Part shown: in pieces, positions 1 to 7,766 of the stretch
How the letters are laid out: each line of letters starts with the position of its first letter
How positions within the stretch are numbered: the first letter of the stretch is position 1
DNA from: Rhodospirillaceae bacterium
GTDB lineage: Bacteria > Pseudomonadota > Alphaproteobacteria > Azospirillales > Azospirillaceae
Length of the DNA stretch: 64,000 bases
Direction: 5' to 3'
NCBI GenBank assembly: GCA_029267445.1
Contig: JAJUIU010000004.1
Coordinates: 1 to 64,000 of the forward strand
Program-made: the position numbers and the translations under genes
The notes under the pieces: model-generated
Told to the model about the DNA's origin: nothing
What the model saw: the letters and a program-made list of their open reading frames with translations, nothing else
The model's database searches: none

Positions 1-18
1 GCCGCCCGGCCCTGGCCG

Positions 19-948
19 TCAGCTGCCGGCCGCCGCCAACGGCAGCGCCCCTTCCGGCAGATGGGCGGCGAGATGGGCCGCCAGGCGGCGCAAGTCGGCC
101 TCCCGCGAGGCGCCGCGCCGCCAGACCAGACCGACGCGCCGGGTCGGCACCGGGGTCACGAACGGACGCACCTTCACCTGCCCGGCCGCCGCCACGACCG
201 GCACCGACAGGGCCGGCAGCAGCGTCAGACCCAGCCGCCCGGCCACCATCTCCACCAGCGTGGGCAGCGAGGTGGCGGCGAAGCCGTCCGTGTCGCGCGC
301 GCCCGCCAGCCGGCAGACCTCCAGCGCCTGATCCCGGAAACAGTGCCCGTCCTCCAGCAGCAGCAGGCCCTGGTCGGCGAGGTCGCCCTCCGTCAGCGCG
401 GGTTTCGTCGCGAGCCGATGCCCCGGCGGCAGGGCCACCAGGAACGGCTCGTCATACAGCGCCGCCGATTCGAGGGCCGGTTCCGCCACCGGCAGGGCCA
501 GGATGGCCGCGTCCAGGTCGCCGCCGCGCAGCCGGTCGAGCAGCCGGTGCGTCAGGTCCTCCCGCAGATAGAGCTTCAGGTCCGGATAGGCGGCCCGCAG
601 GCCGGGCAGCACCGGCGGCAGCAGGTAGGGGCCGATGGTCGGGATCACCCCGATCCGCAGCGGGCCGGACAGCGGGCGGCCGGAGGCCTGGATCGCCTGC
701 GACAGATCGTCCACCAGCCCCAGGATGTCGCGGGCGCGGCGCACCGCCTCCTCCCCCTCCGGCGTCAGCAGGACGCGGTGCTTGGTCCGCTCGATCAGCC
801 CGGCGCCGAGTGCCGCCTCCAACTGCTGGATCTGCGCGGACAGGCTGGGCTGGCTGACATTGCAGGCGGCCGCCGCCCGCCCGAAGTGCAGGGCGTCGGC
901 GACGGCGACGAGGTAACGAAGCTGGCGCAGCGTGATTGCCGTGGTCAT
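19..948 (-). CDS. oxyR: Hydrogen-peroxide-responsive LysR-type regulator OxyR
   Basis: LysR-family activator of 309 residues. The N-terminal winged helix-turn-helix covers about residues 5-65 and the substrate/redox domain about 95-300. In the redox domain the motif HCFRDQALEVC places cysteines at 203 and 212. This spacing and context match the disulfide-forming Cys199/Cys208 pair of E. coli OxyR, so peroxide sensing by a reversible disulfide is likely. The gene is divergent from ahpC-ahpD, the classic OxyR target arrangement, with about 150 bp between starts. The start codon ATG at 948 sits a short distance from a good promoter-like sequence at 977-1006. A cysteine-independent LysR paralogue is unlikely given the conserved pair. 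Confidence 0.93.
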   Translation of the reverse strand: MTTAITLRQLRYLVAVADALHFGRAAAACNVSQPSLSAQIQQLEAALGAGLIERTKHRVLLTPEGEEAVRRARDILGLVDDLSQAIQASGRPLSGPLRIGVIPTIGPYLLPPVLPGLRAAYPDLKLYLREDLTHRLLDRLRGGDLDAAILALPVAEPALESAALYDEPFLVALPPGHRLATKPALTEGDLADQGLLLLEDGHCFRDQALEVCRLAGARDTDGFAATSLPTLVEMVAGRLGLTLLPALSVPVVAAAGQVKVRPFVTPVPTRRVGLVWRRGASREADLRRLAAHLAAHLPEGALPLAAAGS

Positions 949-976
949 CGCCTTTTCCTATCACGGACCACGGAAG

Positions 977-1006
977 ATTCTATTGGAAAAATCAAGAGAT
1001 TGGCAA
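977..1006 (-). promoter_or_regulatory. Putative oxyR promoter
   Basis: Reading leftward there is TTGCCA (1006-1001), an 18-base spacer, then TAGAAT (982-977), a sigma70-like pair with a good -10 box. Transcription would start near 970, giving a leader of about 20 bases before the oxyR ATG at 948. This is inferred from sequence only. Confidence 0.45.
980..998. promoter_or_regulatory. Candidate OxyR operator between oxyR and ahpC
   Basis: CTATTG, seven A/T-rich bases, then CAAGAG form an imperfect inverted repeat with one mismatch. It contains a LysR-type T-N11-A core and overlaps the -10 box proposed for oxyR. That position would suit autorepression combined with activation of the divergent ahpC. 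Binding is inferred from layout. Confidence 0.35.
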
Positions 1007-1095
1007 CAGGTCTAGACCCGTTCTTGAGTTTGTTGCGGCGCAGCATCGCCGGACCATCCCGCCCATTCGATCAATCAGAAACGGAGCCTCATACC

Positions 1096-1635
1096 ATGCT
1101 GACCGTCGGCGACAAGTTTCCCGCCTTCAACCTGAAGGCCGTCGTGACCACCGACCCGAAGACCGCCTTCACCCAGGTCGATAACGGCACCTACAAGGGC
1201 AAGTGGCTGATCGTCTTCGCCTGGCCGAAGGACTTCACCTTCGTCTGCCCGACCGAGATCGCCGCCTTCGGCAAGCTGAACGCCGAGTTCGCCGACCGTG
1301 ACGCCCAGGTGCTGGGCGTGTCCACCGACAGCGAGTTCGTGCACCTGGCCTGGCGCCAGAACCATGCCGACCTGAAGAGCCTGCCCTTCCCGATGCTGGC
1401 CGACATCAAGCGCGAGCTGTGCGCCGAGCTGGGCATCCTGGACAAGGCCGAGGGTGTGGCCCTGCGCGCCACCTTCATCGTCGATCCGGACGGCATCATC
1501 CGCTTCGTCTCGGTCAACGACCTGTCCGTCGGCCGCAACGTGAACGAGGTGCTGCGCACGCTGGACGCGCTGCAGACGGACGAGCTCTGCCCCTGCAACT
1601 GGCAGAAGGGTGAGGAGGTCCTGAAGGCCGCCTGA
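1096..1635 (+). CDS. ahpC: Peroxiredoxin AhpC (alkyl hydroperoxide reductase)
   Basis: Two-Cys peroxiredoxin of 179 residues that reduces H2O2 and organic peroxides in the cytoplasm. The peroxidatic Cys51 lies in FVCPTE. The C-terminal DELCPCNW carries Cys165 and Cys167, the arrangement seen in AhpC proteins that are reduced by AhpD rather than by the flavoprotein AhpF. The ATG at 1096 gives the usual family N-terminus [11 protein letters not shown]; in-frame codons upstream are not AhpC-like. The gene is divergent from oxyR and followed by ahpD, so peroxide induction through OxyR is expected. No ahpF is present here. Confidence 0.95.
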   Translation: MLTVGDKFPAFNLKAVVTTDPKTAFTQVDNGTYKGKWLIVFAWPKDFTFVCPTEIAAFGKLNAEFADRDAQVLGVSTDSEFVHLAWRQNHADLKSLPFPMLADIKRELCAELGILDKAEGVALRATFIVDPDGIIRFVSVNDLSVGRNVNEVLRTLDALQTDELCPCNWQKGEEVLKAA

Positions 1636-1665
1636 TCGGCCTTTGGGACATCCACCGGGCGCGCA

Positions 1666-1740
1666 GGCCCCGCTCCCCCGCGGGGCCCGCCGACGGCGGG
1701 CGGGCGCCATCCCCCCATCCCCCGGCGCCCGCCCGCCCTT
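1666..1740 (+). terminator. Two strong hairpins between ahpC and ahpD
   Basis: First hairpin: GGCCCCGC (1666-1673) pairs with GCGGGGCC (1680-1687) across a 6-base loop. Second: a perfect 14-bp stem joins 1695-1708 to 1724-1737 with a 15-base loop, followed by CTTT. The second resembles an intrinsic terminator with a poor T tract. It could attenuate ahpD relative to ahpC, or protect the 3' end of the ahpC message. Confidence 0.5.
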
Positions 1741-1783
1741 TCCGCCCGCCCCGATCCCTCCCCCGCCCCTCGGAGACATGACG

Positions 1784-2335
1784 ATGACCATCGACGCGCT
1801 GAAGGGCCGTCTGCCCGACTACGCCAAGGATCTGAAGCTGAACCTCGGCTCGGTCCTCACCACCTCCTCCCTCAAGCCCTATCAGGCCTGGGGCAGCGCC
1901 GTGGCGGCCGCCATCGCGACCCGCAACGCCGAGGTGACGGCCACGATCCTGGCCGAGGCCGCCGCCCACATGGACGCGGCGCAGCTCAACGGCGCCAAGG
2001 CCGCCGCCGCGATCATGGGCATGAACAACGTCTACTACAGGACGGTCCACCTGTCCGGGAACGCGGAGTTCAAGAAGATGCCGGCCCGGCTGCGGATGAA
2101 CGTCATCGGCAACCCCGGCGTCGACAAGGTCGACTTCGAGCTGTGGTCGCTGGCCGCCTCCGCCGTGAACGGCTGCGGCATGTGCATCGAGGCCCATGAG
2201 CACGAGGTGCTGCAGAAGGGCATGACCACGGAGAACATCCAGGACGCGGTGCGCATCGCGGCCGTCCTGCACGCCGTCGCCACCGTGCTGGAGGCGGAGG
2301 CCGCCACCGGCGCTCCGCTGGCCGCCGCCGCCTGA
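1784..2335 (+). CDS. ahpD: Alkyl hydroperoxidase AhpD
   Basis: CxxC peroxidase and AhpC reductase of 183 residues. Catalytic residues align with the mycobacterial enzyme shifted by one: Glu119, Cys131, Cys134 and His138, in the motif [12 protein letters not shown]. AhpD hands electrons to AhpC, usually from a lipoamide-bearing acyltransferase and dihydrolipoamide dehydrogenase. An ATG at 1778 is also in frame. The ATG at 1784 is preferred because GGAG (1772-1775) then lies 8 bases upstream and the protein begins [10 protein letters not shown], as in homologues. A strong hairpin separates it from ahpC and a terminator follows it. Confidence 0.93.
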   Translation: MTIDALKGRLPDYAKDLKLNLGSVLTTSSLKPYQAWGSAVAAAIATRNAEVTATILAEAAAHMDAAQLNGAKAAAAIMGMNNVYYRTVHLSGNAEFKKMPARLRMNVIGNPGVDKVDFELWSLAASAVNGCGMCIEAHEHEVLQKGMTTENIQDAVRIAAVLHAVATVLEAEAATGAPLAAAA

Positions 2336-2360
2336 CGCCGGCGCCATCCCGTCCGGTTCG

Positions 2361-2402
2361 GAAGCCCCCGGCGCCCGCGCGGTTCCGGGGGCTTCACCTT
2401 TT
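2361..2402 (+). terminator. Rho-independent terminator after ahpD
   Basis: GAAGCCCCCGG (2361-2371) and CCGGGGGCTTC (2385-2395) form an 11-bp perfect stem with a 13-base loop, followed by ACCTTTT. It lies 25 bases after the ahpD stop and should end the ahpC-ahpD transcript. Confidence 0.75.
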
Positions 2403-2461
2403 CGTAACCCGCACGAGATAAACACCCGCCGTCCCAGCGCCAACGCCGCCAGCACCGCCCG

Positions 2462-2953
2462 ATGCCCCTCGCCGCACTCCGCATGGCCGACATGACTTCC
2501 GATCCCGACGACCTGGACTTCGAAGGGCTGACGACCCTGCGCGACGTCCATGCCGTCTACGCGGCGCTGGTGGCCGAGCGGGGCGGCCTGCCGAGCCGCC
2601 GCGACCTCGATCCGTTGCGCTTCGGGCGGCTGCTGCCGTCGCTCATGCTGCTGGAGGCGCATCACGACAAGCGCCGCCTGCGCGTGCGCCTCGCGGGCGA
2701 GGTGATCGAGCGGCACAGCGGCCTGCCCGGCATGCGCGGCCGCTGGATCGACGAGACGCAGAAGGACGCGTCCACGGCGGCGGCGGCCTATGAAAGCGTG
2801 GCGGCCGTTCTCCGCAGCGGTCGGCCGCGCCTCGCGGAGCGGCAGATCCGGCGCCCGGACGGCCTGCCGCTGCATTACGCCGCCCTGACCCTGCCGCTGG
2901 CGACACTGCCCGGCGAGCCGCCGATGGTGCTGGTCGCGGTGGAGTACCGCTGA
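2462..2953 (+). CDS. PAS_5-like small sensory protein
   Basis: A 163-residue protein resembling the PAS_5-type proteins common in Rhodospirillales. Those are single PAS-fold domains without an attached output domain. Features include a DLDPLRFGRLLPSLMLLE segment near residues 45-65 and a C-terminal strand-rich part ending PPMVLVAVEYR. Later starts at 2483 (MADM) or 2492 (MTSDP) are possible, and the 2492 start gives the more compact fold. It is convergent with the following gene, separated by only three bases. Ligand and partner are unknown; the family assignment is by pattern and moderately sure. Confidence 0.6.
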   Translation: MPLAALRMADMTSDPDDLDFEGLTTLRDVHAVYAALVAERGGLPSRRDLDPLRFGRLLPSLMLLEAHHDKRRLRVRLAGEVIERHSGLPGMRGRWIDETQKDASTAAAAYESVAAVLRSGRPRLAERQIRRPDGLPLHYAALTLPLATLPGEPPMVLVAVEYR

Positions 2954-2956
2954 GGC

Positions 2957-4033
2957 TCAGTTCAGCCGGTCGGCGATCTTCACGATCGCCATCTGCGCCG
3001 TGTCGCGCAGGGGCTCCAGGCCGGGCAGCATGTCCTGGCGCAGCCAGTCCAACCGTTTCGCCGGCGCGCCCTCCCGCTCGGGGAAGGTGGTCTGCCAGCT
3101 GTCCATCTTCACCGCGAGGCCGCAGAGCACGGCGCCCAGCACCGGATGGTGCGCCTCGATCAGGCGGTAATTGTCCTCGAAGGCGTCGGGCGACGCCTCC
3201 TCCCAGAAGCCGGCCGTCAGACGGTCCAGGTTGGTGAAGCAGTCGTCCAGATGCATGGTCAGTTCGACCAGCAGGCGCTGCACGTCGGCCACGCTGCGCA
3301 GGCCGGGCGGGTTGGCGCGCACGGACGGCATGCGCTCCGTCGCCATCAGCCAGCCCGAGAATTCCCCCAGCACCTTGCGGGCGCCGCTGTTGCAGCCCCG
3401 GAAGTAGGCGATGCTGGTGAAGACGTCACCGAACCGGGTCAGGAAGTCCGGCACGGCATGCAGCGGGATGCCCAGGCGCCCGGCCAGGCGGCGCAGGTTG
3501 GCGAGGATGGTTTCCCGGTCGGCGCCGCGGAACAGGGCGCCCAGGTCGTCCGGTGCCTCCGTCCCGCCGCCGAACACGCGCGCCAGCAGCGGGGCGGTGA
3601 AGCCGCGTAGGTAGGGGGCCAGCTCCTCCCGCTTGCGGGCGGACAGCACGAGTTGACCGGGCGGTGTGGCGATACCGAGCCCGCGCAGCTCCATCCGCAG
3701 GGAATAGACGTCGAAGGACGGCAGCCGCCCGACCGACTCCAGCAGGCGGAGGTCCTTCTCCAGCGCGGCGTTGCGGCTGCCCAGGAAGGCCGGGATGGTG
3801 TCGATCGCGATCGGCCCGCTCTCCCGCCCGTCCTCGTGCGTCATCTCCACCACGCTGTCCAGGCGGGCGGTCTTCAGCATCCGGGCGTCGGCCAGCGCCG
3901 GCGTGTTCAGGGGCAGCAGGTCCAGCGGCAGGACGGACAGGGAGTCGATGTCGGCCTCGCGCGGCGATGCGCCATATGCCGCGCCGTCGGCGCGCAGGAC
4001 CGGGGGACCCTTACCATTGACGACACCAGGCAT
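2957..4033 (-). CDS. Conserved hypothetical protein, 358 residues
   Basis: Function not recognised. No signal peptide or membrane segment is visible. The protein looks soluble and mostly helical, with a polar N-terminus of about 45 residues and a C-terminal half rich in Trp, Asp and Leu. Sequence character and base composition match neighbouring genes, so it is a genuine native coding region. It converges on the PAS-like gene. The upstream 217 bp (4034-4250) is less GC-rich and holds TATACT on the minus strand about 75 bases before the start, a possible -10 box without a clear -35 partner. No function is proposed. Confidence 0.7.
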   Translation of the reverse strand: MPGVVNGKGPPVLRADGAAYGASPREADIDSLSVLPLDLLPLNTPALADARMLKTARLDSVVEMTHEDGRESGPIAIDTIPAFLGSRNAALEKDLRLLESVGRLPSFDVYSLRMELRGLGIATPPGQLVLSARKREELAPYLRGFTAPLLARVFGGGTEAPDDLGALFRGADRETILANLRRLAGRLGIPLHAVPDFLTRFGDVFTSIAYFRGCNSGARKVLGEFSGWLMATERMPSVRANPPGLRSVADVQRLLVELTMHLDDCFTNLDRLTAGFWEEASPDAFEDNYRLIEAHHPVLGAVLCGLAVKMDSWQTTFPEREGAPAKRLDWLRQDMLPGLEPLRDTAQMAIVKIADRLN

Positions 4034-4250
4034 GCTCGACAGGACCTATCCGAACGTATGGGCGAGTCTGCCAGATGGGGAGACGGGGCGCGAGCGTAAA
4101 GTATAGATTCCGGCAAACCCGTCATGCGGAAGTATCGGAACCGCCCCATGAACGGGTTATTATTGCACGACGCCAGAACCCGGCATGCGGATCGCCGCGC
4201 GAAACCTGAGTCCGGGGCGCGTGCTAACGAGTTTACCTTGGTGAACGGGA
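4034..4250. other. Intergenic region, lower GC, probable promoter of the 358-residue protein
   Basis: There is no gene here. The stretch lies between the start of the leftward unknown gene and the stop of the leftward LysE gene. It is clearly more A/T-rich than its surroundings around 4090-4160 and includes a TATACT box on the minus strand. No hairpin with a T tract stands out after lysE. Confidence 0.4.
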
Positions 4251-4883
4251 CTAGAATCGGATGTCCGCGCCGAAGGCGGCGCTCCACAGCGCCCAGAGCC
4301 CGAGGAGGCCGATCACCACGCCGGTGCCCCGGTTCAGCCAATGCACCGTCCGCGTCGTGAAGCGGTGCCGGATCAGCGAGACGCCACCGCAGAGGATCGT
4401 CCACCAGAGGGCGGAGCCGATGAAGATGCCGACCACCAGCGTCGTCGCCTGGGGCGTCGCGAGGCCGCTGCCGAACCCCACCACGAGCGCGATGATCCCC
4501 ATGATGGTGACGGGGTTCGTGGCGGTGAGGACCAGGCCGCTGGCCACGGCACCCGGCAGGTTGCGGGCTTCCGGCGCGTGGGCCGGGGGGCGCGGCTCCT
4601 TCAGGAAGCTGTGCGCGGCGACACCCAGCAGGAACAGCCCGCCGACCACCTTGAGCTGGACCTGCCGGCCCAGCAGCTCCTGCACGATGGCGGTCACGCC
4701 GAAGGCGGCCACGGCGCTGAACAGCGCGTCGGCGATGGCGGCCCCCAGCCCCGTGGCGAGGCCGGCGGCGATCCCGCGTTCCACCGTCCGGCGGATGCAG
4801 AGCAGACCGATCGGCCCGACCGGGGCGGCGATGGCGACGCCGAGCACGATCCCCTTGATCAGGATCCCGATCTCTTCAATCAA
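4251..4883 (-). CDS. LysE/RhtB-family amino-acid exporter
   Basis: An inner-membrane translocator of 210 residues, the usual length for LysE/RhtB exporters. Five to six hydrophobic segments are visible. The N-terminal motif GIVLGVAIAAPVGPIGLLC contains the family's conserved P-G-P pattern (PVGPIG). The reading frame begins at TTG 4883, which has GGAG seven bases upstream; no ATG fits before the first membrane helix. It is divergent from an Lrp/AsnC-type regulator. Such pairs commonly control export of an amino acid that the regulator senses; the substrate here is not known. Confidence 0.85.
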   Translation of the reverse strand: MIEEIGILIKGIVLGVAIAAPVGPIGLLCIRRTVERGIAAGLATGLGAAIADALFSAVAAFGVTAIVQELLGRQVQLKVVGGLFLLGVAAHSFLKEPRPPAHAPEARNLPGAVASGLVLTATNPVTIMGIIALVVGFGSGLATPQATTLVVGIFIGSALWWTILCGGVSLIRHRFTTRTVHWLNRGTGVVIGLLGLWALWSAAFGADIRF

Positions 4884-4982
4884 GGAGCTACTCCGTTCGG
4901 CGCGCGACCGCGCGCAGTATGCCCTCCGGACGGCGGGACTGGAATGGCGCGCCGGCACGCCGACGGATAGGATCGCGGGAGC

Positions 4983-5474
4983 ATGAGCGACACACGGGAC
5001 AAGGCGGCGGCCCGCGCCCTCACGGACCTTCTGGACGAGACGGGATGGCGCATCCTGGCGGCCCTGCAGGCGGACGCGCGGCAGAGCTATGCCGCCATCG
5101 CCGCCGCCGTGGGTCTGACCCCGCCGGCCGTGGCCCACCGGATGCGCCGGATGGAGGAGACCGGGCTGATACAGGGCTACCGCGCCGAAATCAACCGCGC
5201 GGCCCTTGGGGACAAACTGTGCGCCTTCGTCCGCATCCGCGCCTTCCCCGGCCAGGACGCGGCGGTGGAGGCCTTCGCGGCCGCGCGGCCGGAGGTGCTG
5301 GAGTGCCACGAGGTGGCGGGGGAGGACAGCTACCTGCTGCGCGTCGTGGCGGCGGACGTGAAGGCGCTGGACCGGGTGGTGACCGACCTCGCCCCCTACG
5401 GCACCACCCACTCGCTCCTGGTGCTGAGCACCAAGGTGGCGGGCAAGGAGGCGGCCCCCCGCCGCGACCGGTGA
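4983..5474 (+). CDS. Lrp/AsnC-family transcriptional regulator
   Basis: A 163-residue regulator. The helix-turn-helix covers about residues 20-65 (QSYAAIAAAVGLTPPAVAHR) and the RAM/AsnC ligand-binding domain about 80-150. It is divergent from the LysE exporter across 99 bp. That gap holds an inverted repeat, GCGCGC (4900-4905) and GCGCGC (4910-4915), which could be an operator. By context it probably activates or represses the exporter in response to an amino acid. The C-terminal dozen residues are basic and family-variable. Confidence 0.88.
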   Translation: MSDTRDKAAARALTDLLDETGWRILAALQADARQSYAAIAAAVGLTPPAVAHRMRRMEETGLIQGYRAEINRAALGDKLCAFVRIRAFPGQDAAVEAFAAARPEVLECHEVAGEDSYLLRVVAADVKALDRVVTDLAPYGTTHSLLVLSTKVAGKEAAPRRDR

Positions 5475-5499
5475 CGCGCCGACCCGATCGGGCCACGCG

Positions 5500-6306
5500 T
5501 CACGCCGCTGCGGGCAGCGAGTAGGTGGCGATGGCGGCGAAGTGGAAGGCGCTGCCGGCCAGCACGAACAGGTGCCATACGGCGTGGGCGTAGCGCAGCC
5601 GCTTCTGCATGTAGAAGGGCACCCCCGCCGTATAGGCGAGGCCGCCTGCGACCAGCAGCGCGATGCCGCCCGGCTCCATGCTGGCGATGATCGGCCCCAT
5701 GGCCAGCACGCCCAGCCAGCCGAGGCCGAGATAGAGGCCGACCGACAGGCGTCCATGCTTGGACGGGTCCACCGCGATCTTGAAGGCGACACCCAGCAGG
5801 GCCAGCGCCCAGACCGTGACGCAGAGCACCCAGCCCCAGCCGCCGCCCAGCACCAGCAGGGTGAAGGGCGTGTAGGTGCCGGCGATCAGCAGGAAGATGC
5901 AGGCGTGGTCGGCCCGGTGGAAGAAGGCCTTCAGCCGCGCGTTCCGGGCCGAATGGTAGAAGGTGGAGGCGAGATAGAGCAGCACCAGCGTGACGCCGTA
6001 TATCACCAGGGCCGCCATCTCCCCCGGCCCGCCGCGCAGCCACGCCATGGTGATCAGCACGCCCAGCCCGACGGCGGACAGCAGGGCGCCCACGCCGTGG
6101 GTCACGGCGTTGGCGATCTCCTCCACCACGTCGTGGCGGTGGGTTGAGGGGGCGTCCTGGATCGGGTCGCGCGACAGCGCATCGGCGGTGTGGGTCTGGG
6201 TCGTCAAGGGTCCTGGTCCCGCGTCGGCATCGGTTGCGTCAGCATAACCATGAAGATATGTCGGGATTTCGGCACGGACGATGCTTCTTTCGGCGAACAC
6301 GGGCAT
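5500..6306 (-). CDS. Hemolysin-III / TrhA family membrane protein
   Basis: Seven-helix membrane protein of the hemolysin-III/PAQR-like family. The family's conserved polar clusters are present: STFYHS, HRADHACIFLLIAGTYTPF and a late HAVWHLF...H pattern, which in the wider superfamily hold a metal site. Bacterial members (YqfA/TrhA) have been linked to membrane energetics and lipid homeostasis rather than haemolysis. Start codon ATG 6306 gives 268 residues with a long unconserved N-terminus of about 60 residues. A TTG near 6208 just before TTQTHTADAL is a plausible alternative. It converges on the Lrp gene. Confidence 0.82.
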   Translation of the reverse strand: MPVFAERSIVRAEIPTYLHGYADATDADAGPGPLTTQTHTADALSRDPIQDAPSTHRHDVVEEIANAVTHGVGALLSAVGLGVLITMAWLRGGPGEMAALVIYGVTLVLLYLASTFYHSARNARLKAFFHRADHACIFLLIAGTYTPFTLLVLGGGWGWVLCVTVWALALLGVAFKIAVDPSKHGRLSVGLYLGLGWLGVLAMGPIIASMEPGGIALLVAGGLAYTAGVPFYMQKRLRYAHAVWHLFVLAGSAFHFAAIATYSLPAAA

Positions 6307-6342
6307 TTGATCCGCCGCCCGATCCGCCTATGCTCCGCGACC

Positions 6343-6759
6343 ATGACGAAGCCGCCTCCCATGGACCTGTTCGAAGCCGCCCGCGCCGCGCGGGATCGCG
6401 CCCACGCCCCCTATTCCCGCTTCAAGGTCGGTGCGGCCATCCGCACGGGCTCGGGCGCCATCGTCGCCGGCTGCAACGTGGAGAACGCCGCATATCCGCA
6501 GGGCCAGTGCGCCGAGGCGACGGCCATCGGCACGATGGTCGCCGCCGGCCACGGGCGCATCGTTGAGATCGCGGTGGTCGGCGGGGAGGCTGGGTCCGGC
6601 ATCCTCTGCACCCCCTGCGGCGGCTGCCGCCAGCGCATCCGGGAGTTCGCCGGACCCGACACGCCGATCCACGTGTTCGATGCCGGCGGTACCGGGCGCA
6701 GCTTCACCCTGGGCGAGCTGCTGCCCTTCAGCTTCGGCCCCGACAACCTGGGATTCTGA
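6343..6759 (+). CDS. cdd: Cytidine deaminase
   Basis: Homotetrameric-type cytidine deaminase of 138 residues, converting cytidine and deoxycytidine to uridine forms. Zinc ligands are Cys56 (in GQCAEAT), Cys92 and Cys95 (in TPCGGC), and the proton-shuttle glutamate is Glu58. ATG 6361 is an alternative start that loses six residues. deoC follows after 8 bases, so the two form a nucleoside-salvage unit; deoA, the partner phosphorylase, is elsewhere at 20131-21462. Confidence 0.94.
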   Translation: MTKPPPMDLFEAARAARDRAHAPYSRFKVGAAIRTGSGAIVAGCNVENAAYPQGQCAEATAIGTMVAAGHGRIVEIAVVGGEAGSGILCTPCGGCRQRIREFAGPDTPIHVFDAGGTGRSFTLGELLPFSFGPDNLGF

Positions 6760-6767
6760 ACCCTGCG

Positions 6768-7559
6768 ATGACCGACGATATCCCCTTCGACAGCGGCGAG
6801 TTCGATCCGAAGGAGGTCGCGCGCCGCGCCCTCCCGCTGGTCGACCTGACCAGCCTGAACGACGCCGATGACGGCGACACGGTGGTCCGCCTCTGCGACA
6901 AGGCGCAGACGCCGGCGGGCAACGTGGCCGCCATCTGCATATGGCCGCTGTTCGTCGCCATCGCGAAATCGAACCTGCGCGGCACCGGAATCAAGGTCGC
7001 GACCGTCGTCAACTTCCCCGGCGGGACCTTTTCGGCCGAGAAGGTGGCGGACGACATCGCCGAGGTCCGCGCCGACGATGTGGACGAGATCGACGTGGTT
7101 ATGTTCTACCCCGACATCGTCCAGGGCAGCGGCAACCGCGCCTACGAGCATCTAGTGAAATGCCGGGAGGCCTGCGGCCCGGTGCCGATGAAGGTGATCC
7201 TGGAGACGGGCACCATCGCCAAGCCGACCCTGGTCGCCAAGGCGGCCAGGATCGCGGTGGAGGCGGGGGCGGATTTCCTGAAGACCTCCACCGGCAAGGT
7301 GCCGGTGGGCGCCACGCCGGGGGCCGCGCGCATCCTGCTGGAGGCCTGTCGCGACGCGGGCCGCCGGGTCGGCTTCAAGGCGTCGGGCGGTGTGCGCGAC
7401 GTGAAGGCCGCGCACGACTATCTGGCGCTTGCGGACGCGATCTGCGGCCCCGGATGGGCCACGCCCGACACCTTCCGCTTCGGCGCCTCGGGGCTGGTGG
7501 ACGCGCTCCTGGGCGAGCTCGGCTACAGCTACGCGGCACCGAAGGGAAGCGGTTACTGA
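6768..7559 (+). CDS. deoC: Deoxyribose-phosphate aldolase
   Basis: Class I aldolase that cleaves 2-deoxyribose-5-phosphate to glyceraldehyde-3-phosphate and acetaldehyde. The 263-residue length matches the E. coli-type enzyme. Lys172 in DFLKTSTGK is the Schiff-base lysine. Lys204 in GFKASGGVR and Asp109 in DEIDVVMF complete the catalytic set. It is co-transcribed with cdd (8-base gap) and followed by a nested inverted-repeat element that also lies downstream of treY. Confidence 0.95.
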   Translation: MTDDIPFDSGEFDPKEVARRALPLVDLTSLNDADDGDTVVRLCDKAQTPAGNVAAICIWPLFVAIAKSNLRGTGIKVATVVNFPGGTFSAEKVADDIAEVRADDVDEIDVVMFYPDIVQGSGNRAYEHLVKCREACGPVPMKVILETGTIAKPTLVAKAARIAVEAGADFLKTSTGKVPVGATPGAARILLEACRDAGRRVGFKASGGVRDVKAAHDYLALADAICGPGWATPDTFRFGASGLVDALLGELGYSYAAPKGSGY

Positions 7560-7575
7560 GGTTGACGGGGCCGGG

Positions 7576-7752
7576 CCCCCTCACCCGGTTCGCTGCCGCT
7601 CACCACCCTCTCCCGCAAGGGGAGAGGGTTGCCTCGGAACGCGCTCGATCCTCCAGCCCCCCACGCCCGCCGCTACAGAACTGCGGAGATGCCAAGTTCC
7701 CCCTCTCCCCTTGCGGGAGAGGGTCCCGAGCGGAGCGAGGGGGGTGAGGGGG
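7576..7752. repeat. 177-bp nested inverted-repeat element between deoC and treY
   Basis: The ends CCCCCTCACCC (7576-7586) and GGGTGAGGGGG (7742-7752) are exact inverted copies. Inside them a 23-bp unit at 7606-7628 recurs exactly, in inverse orientation, at 7701-7723. Each unit is itself a hairpin with 9-10 bp arms (CCCTCTCCC / GGGAGAGGG) and a 5-base loop. The layout fits a small non-coding mobile element or a bidirectional terminator between the convergent genes. Confidence 0.7.
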
Positions 7753-7766
7753 ACAGGCCGCTCGGC

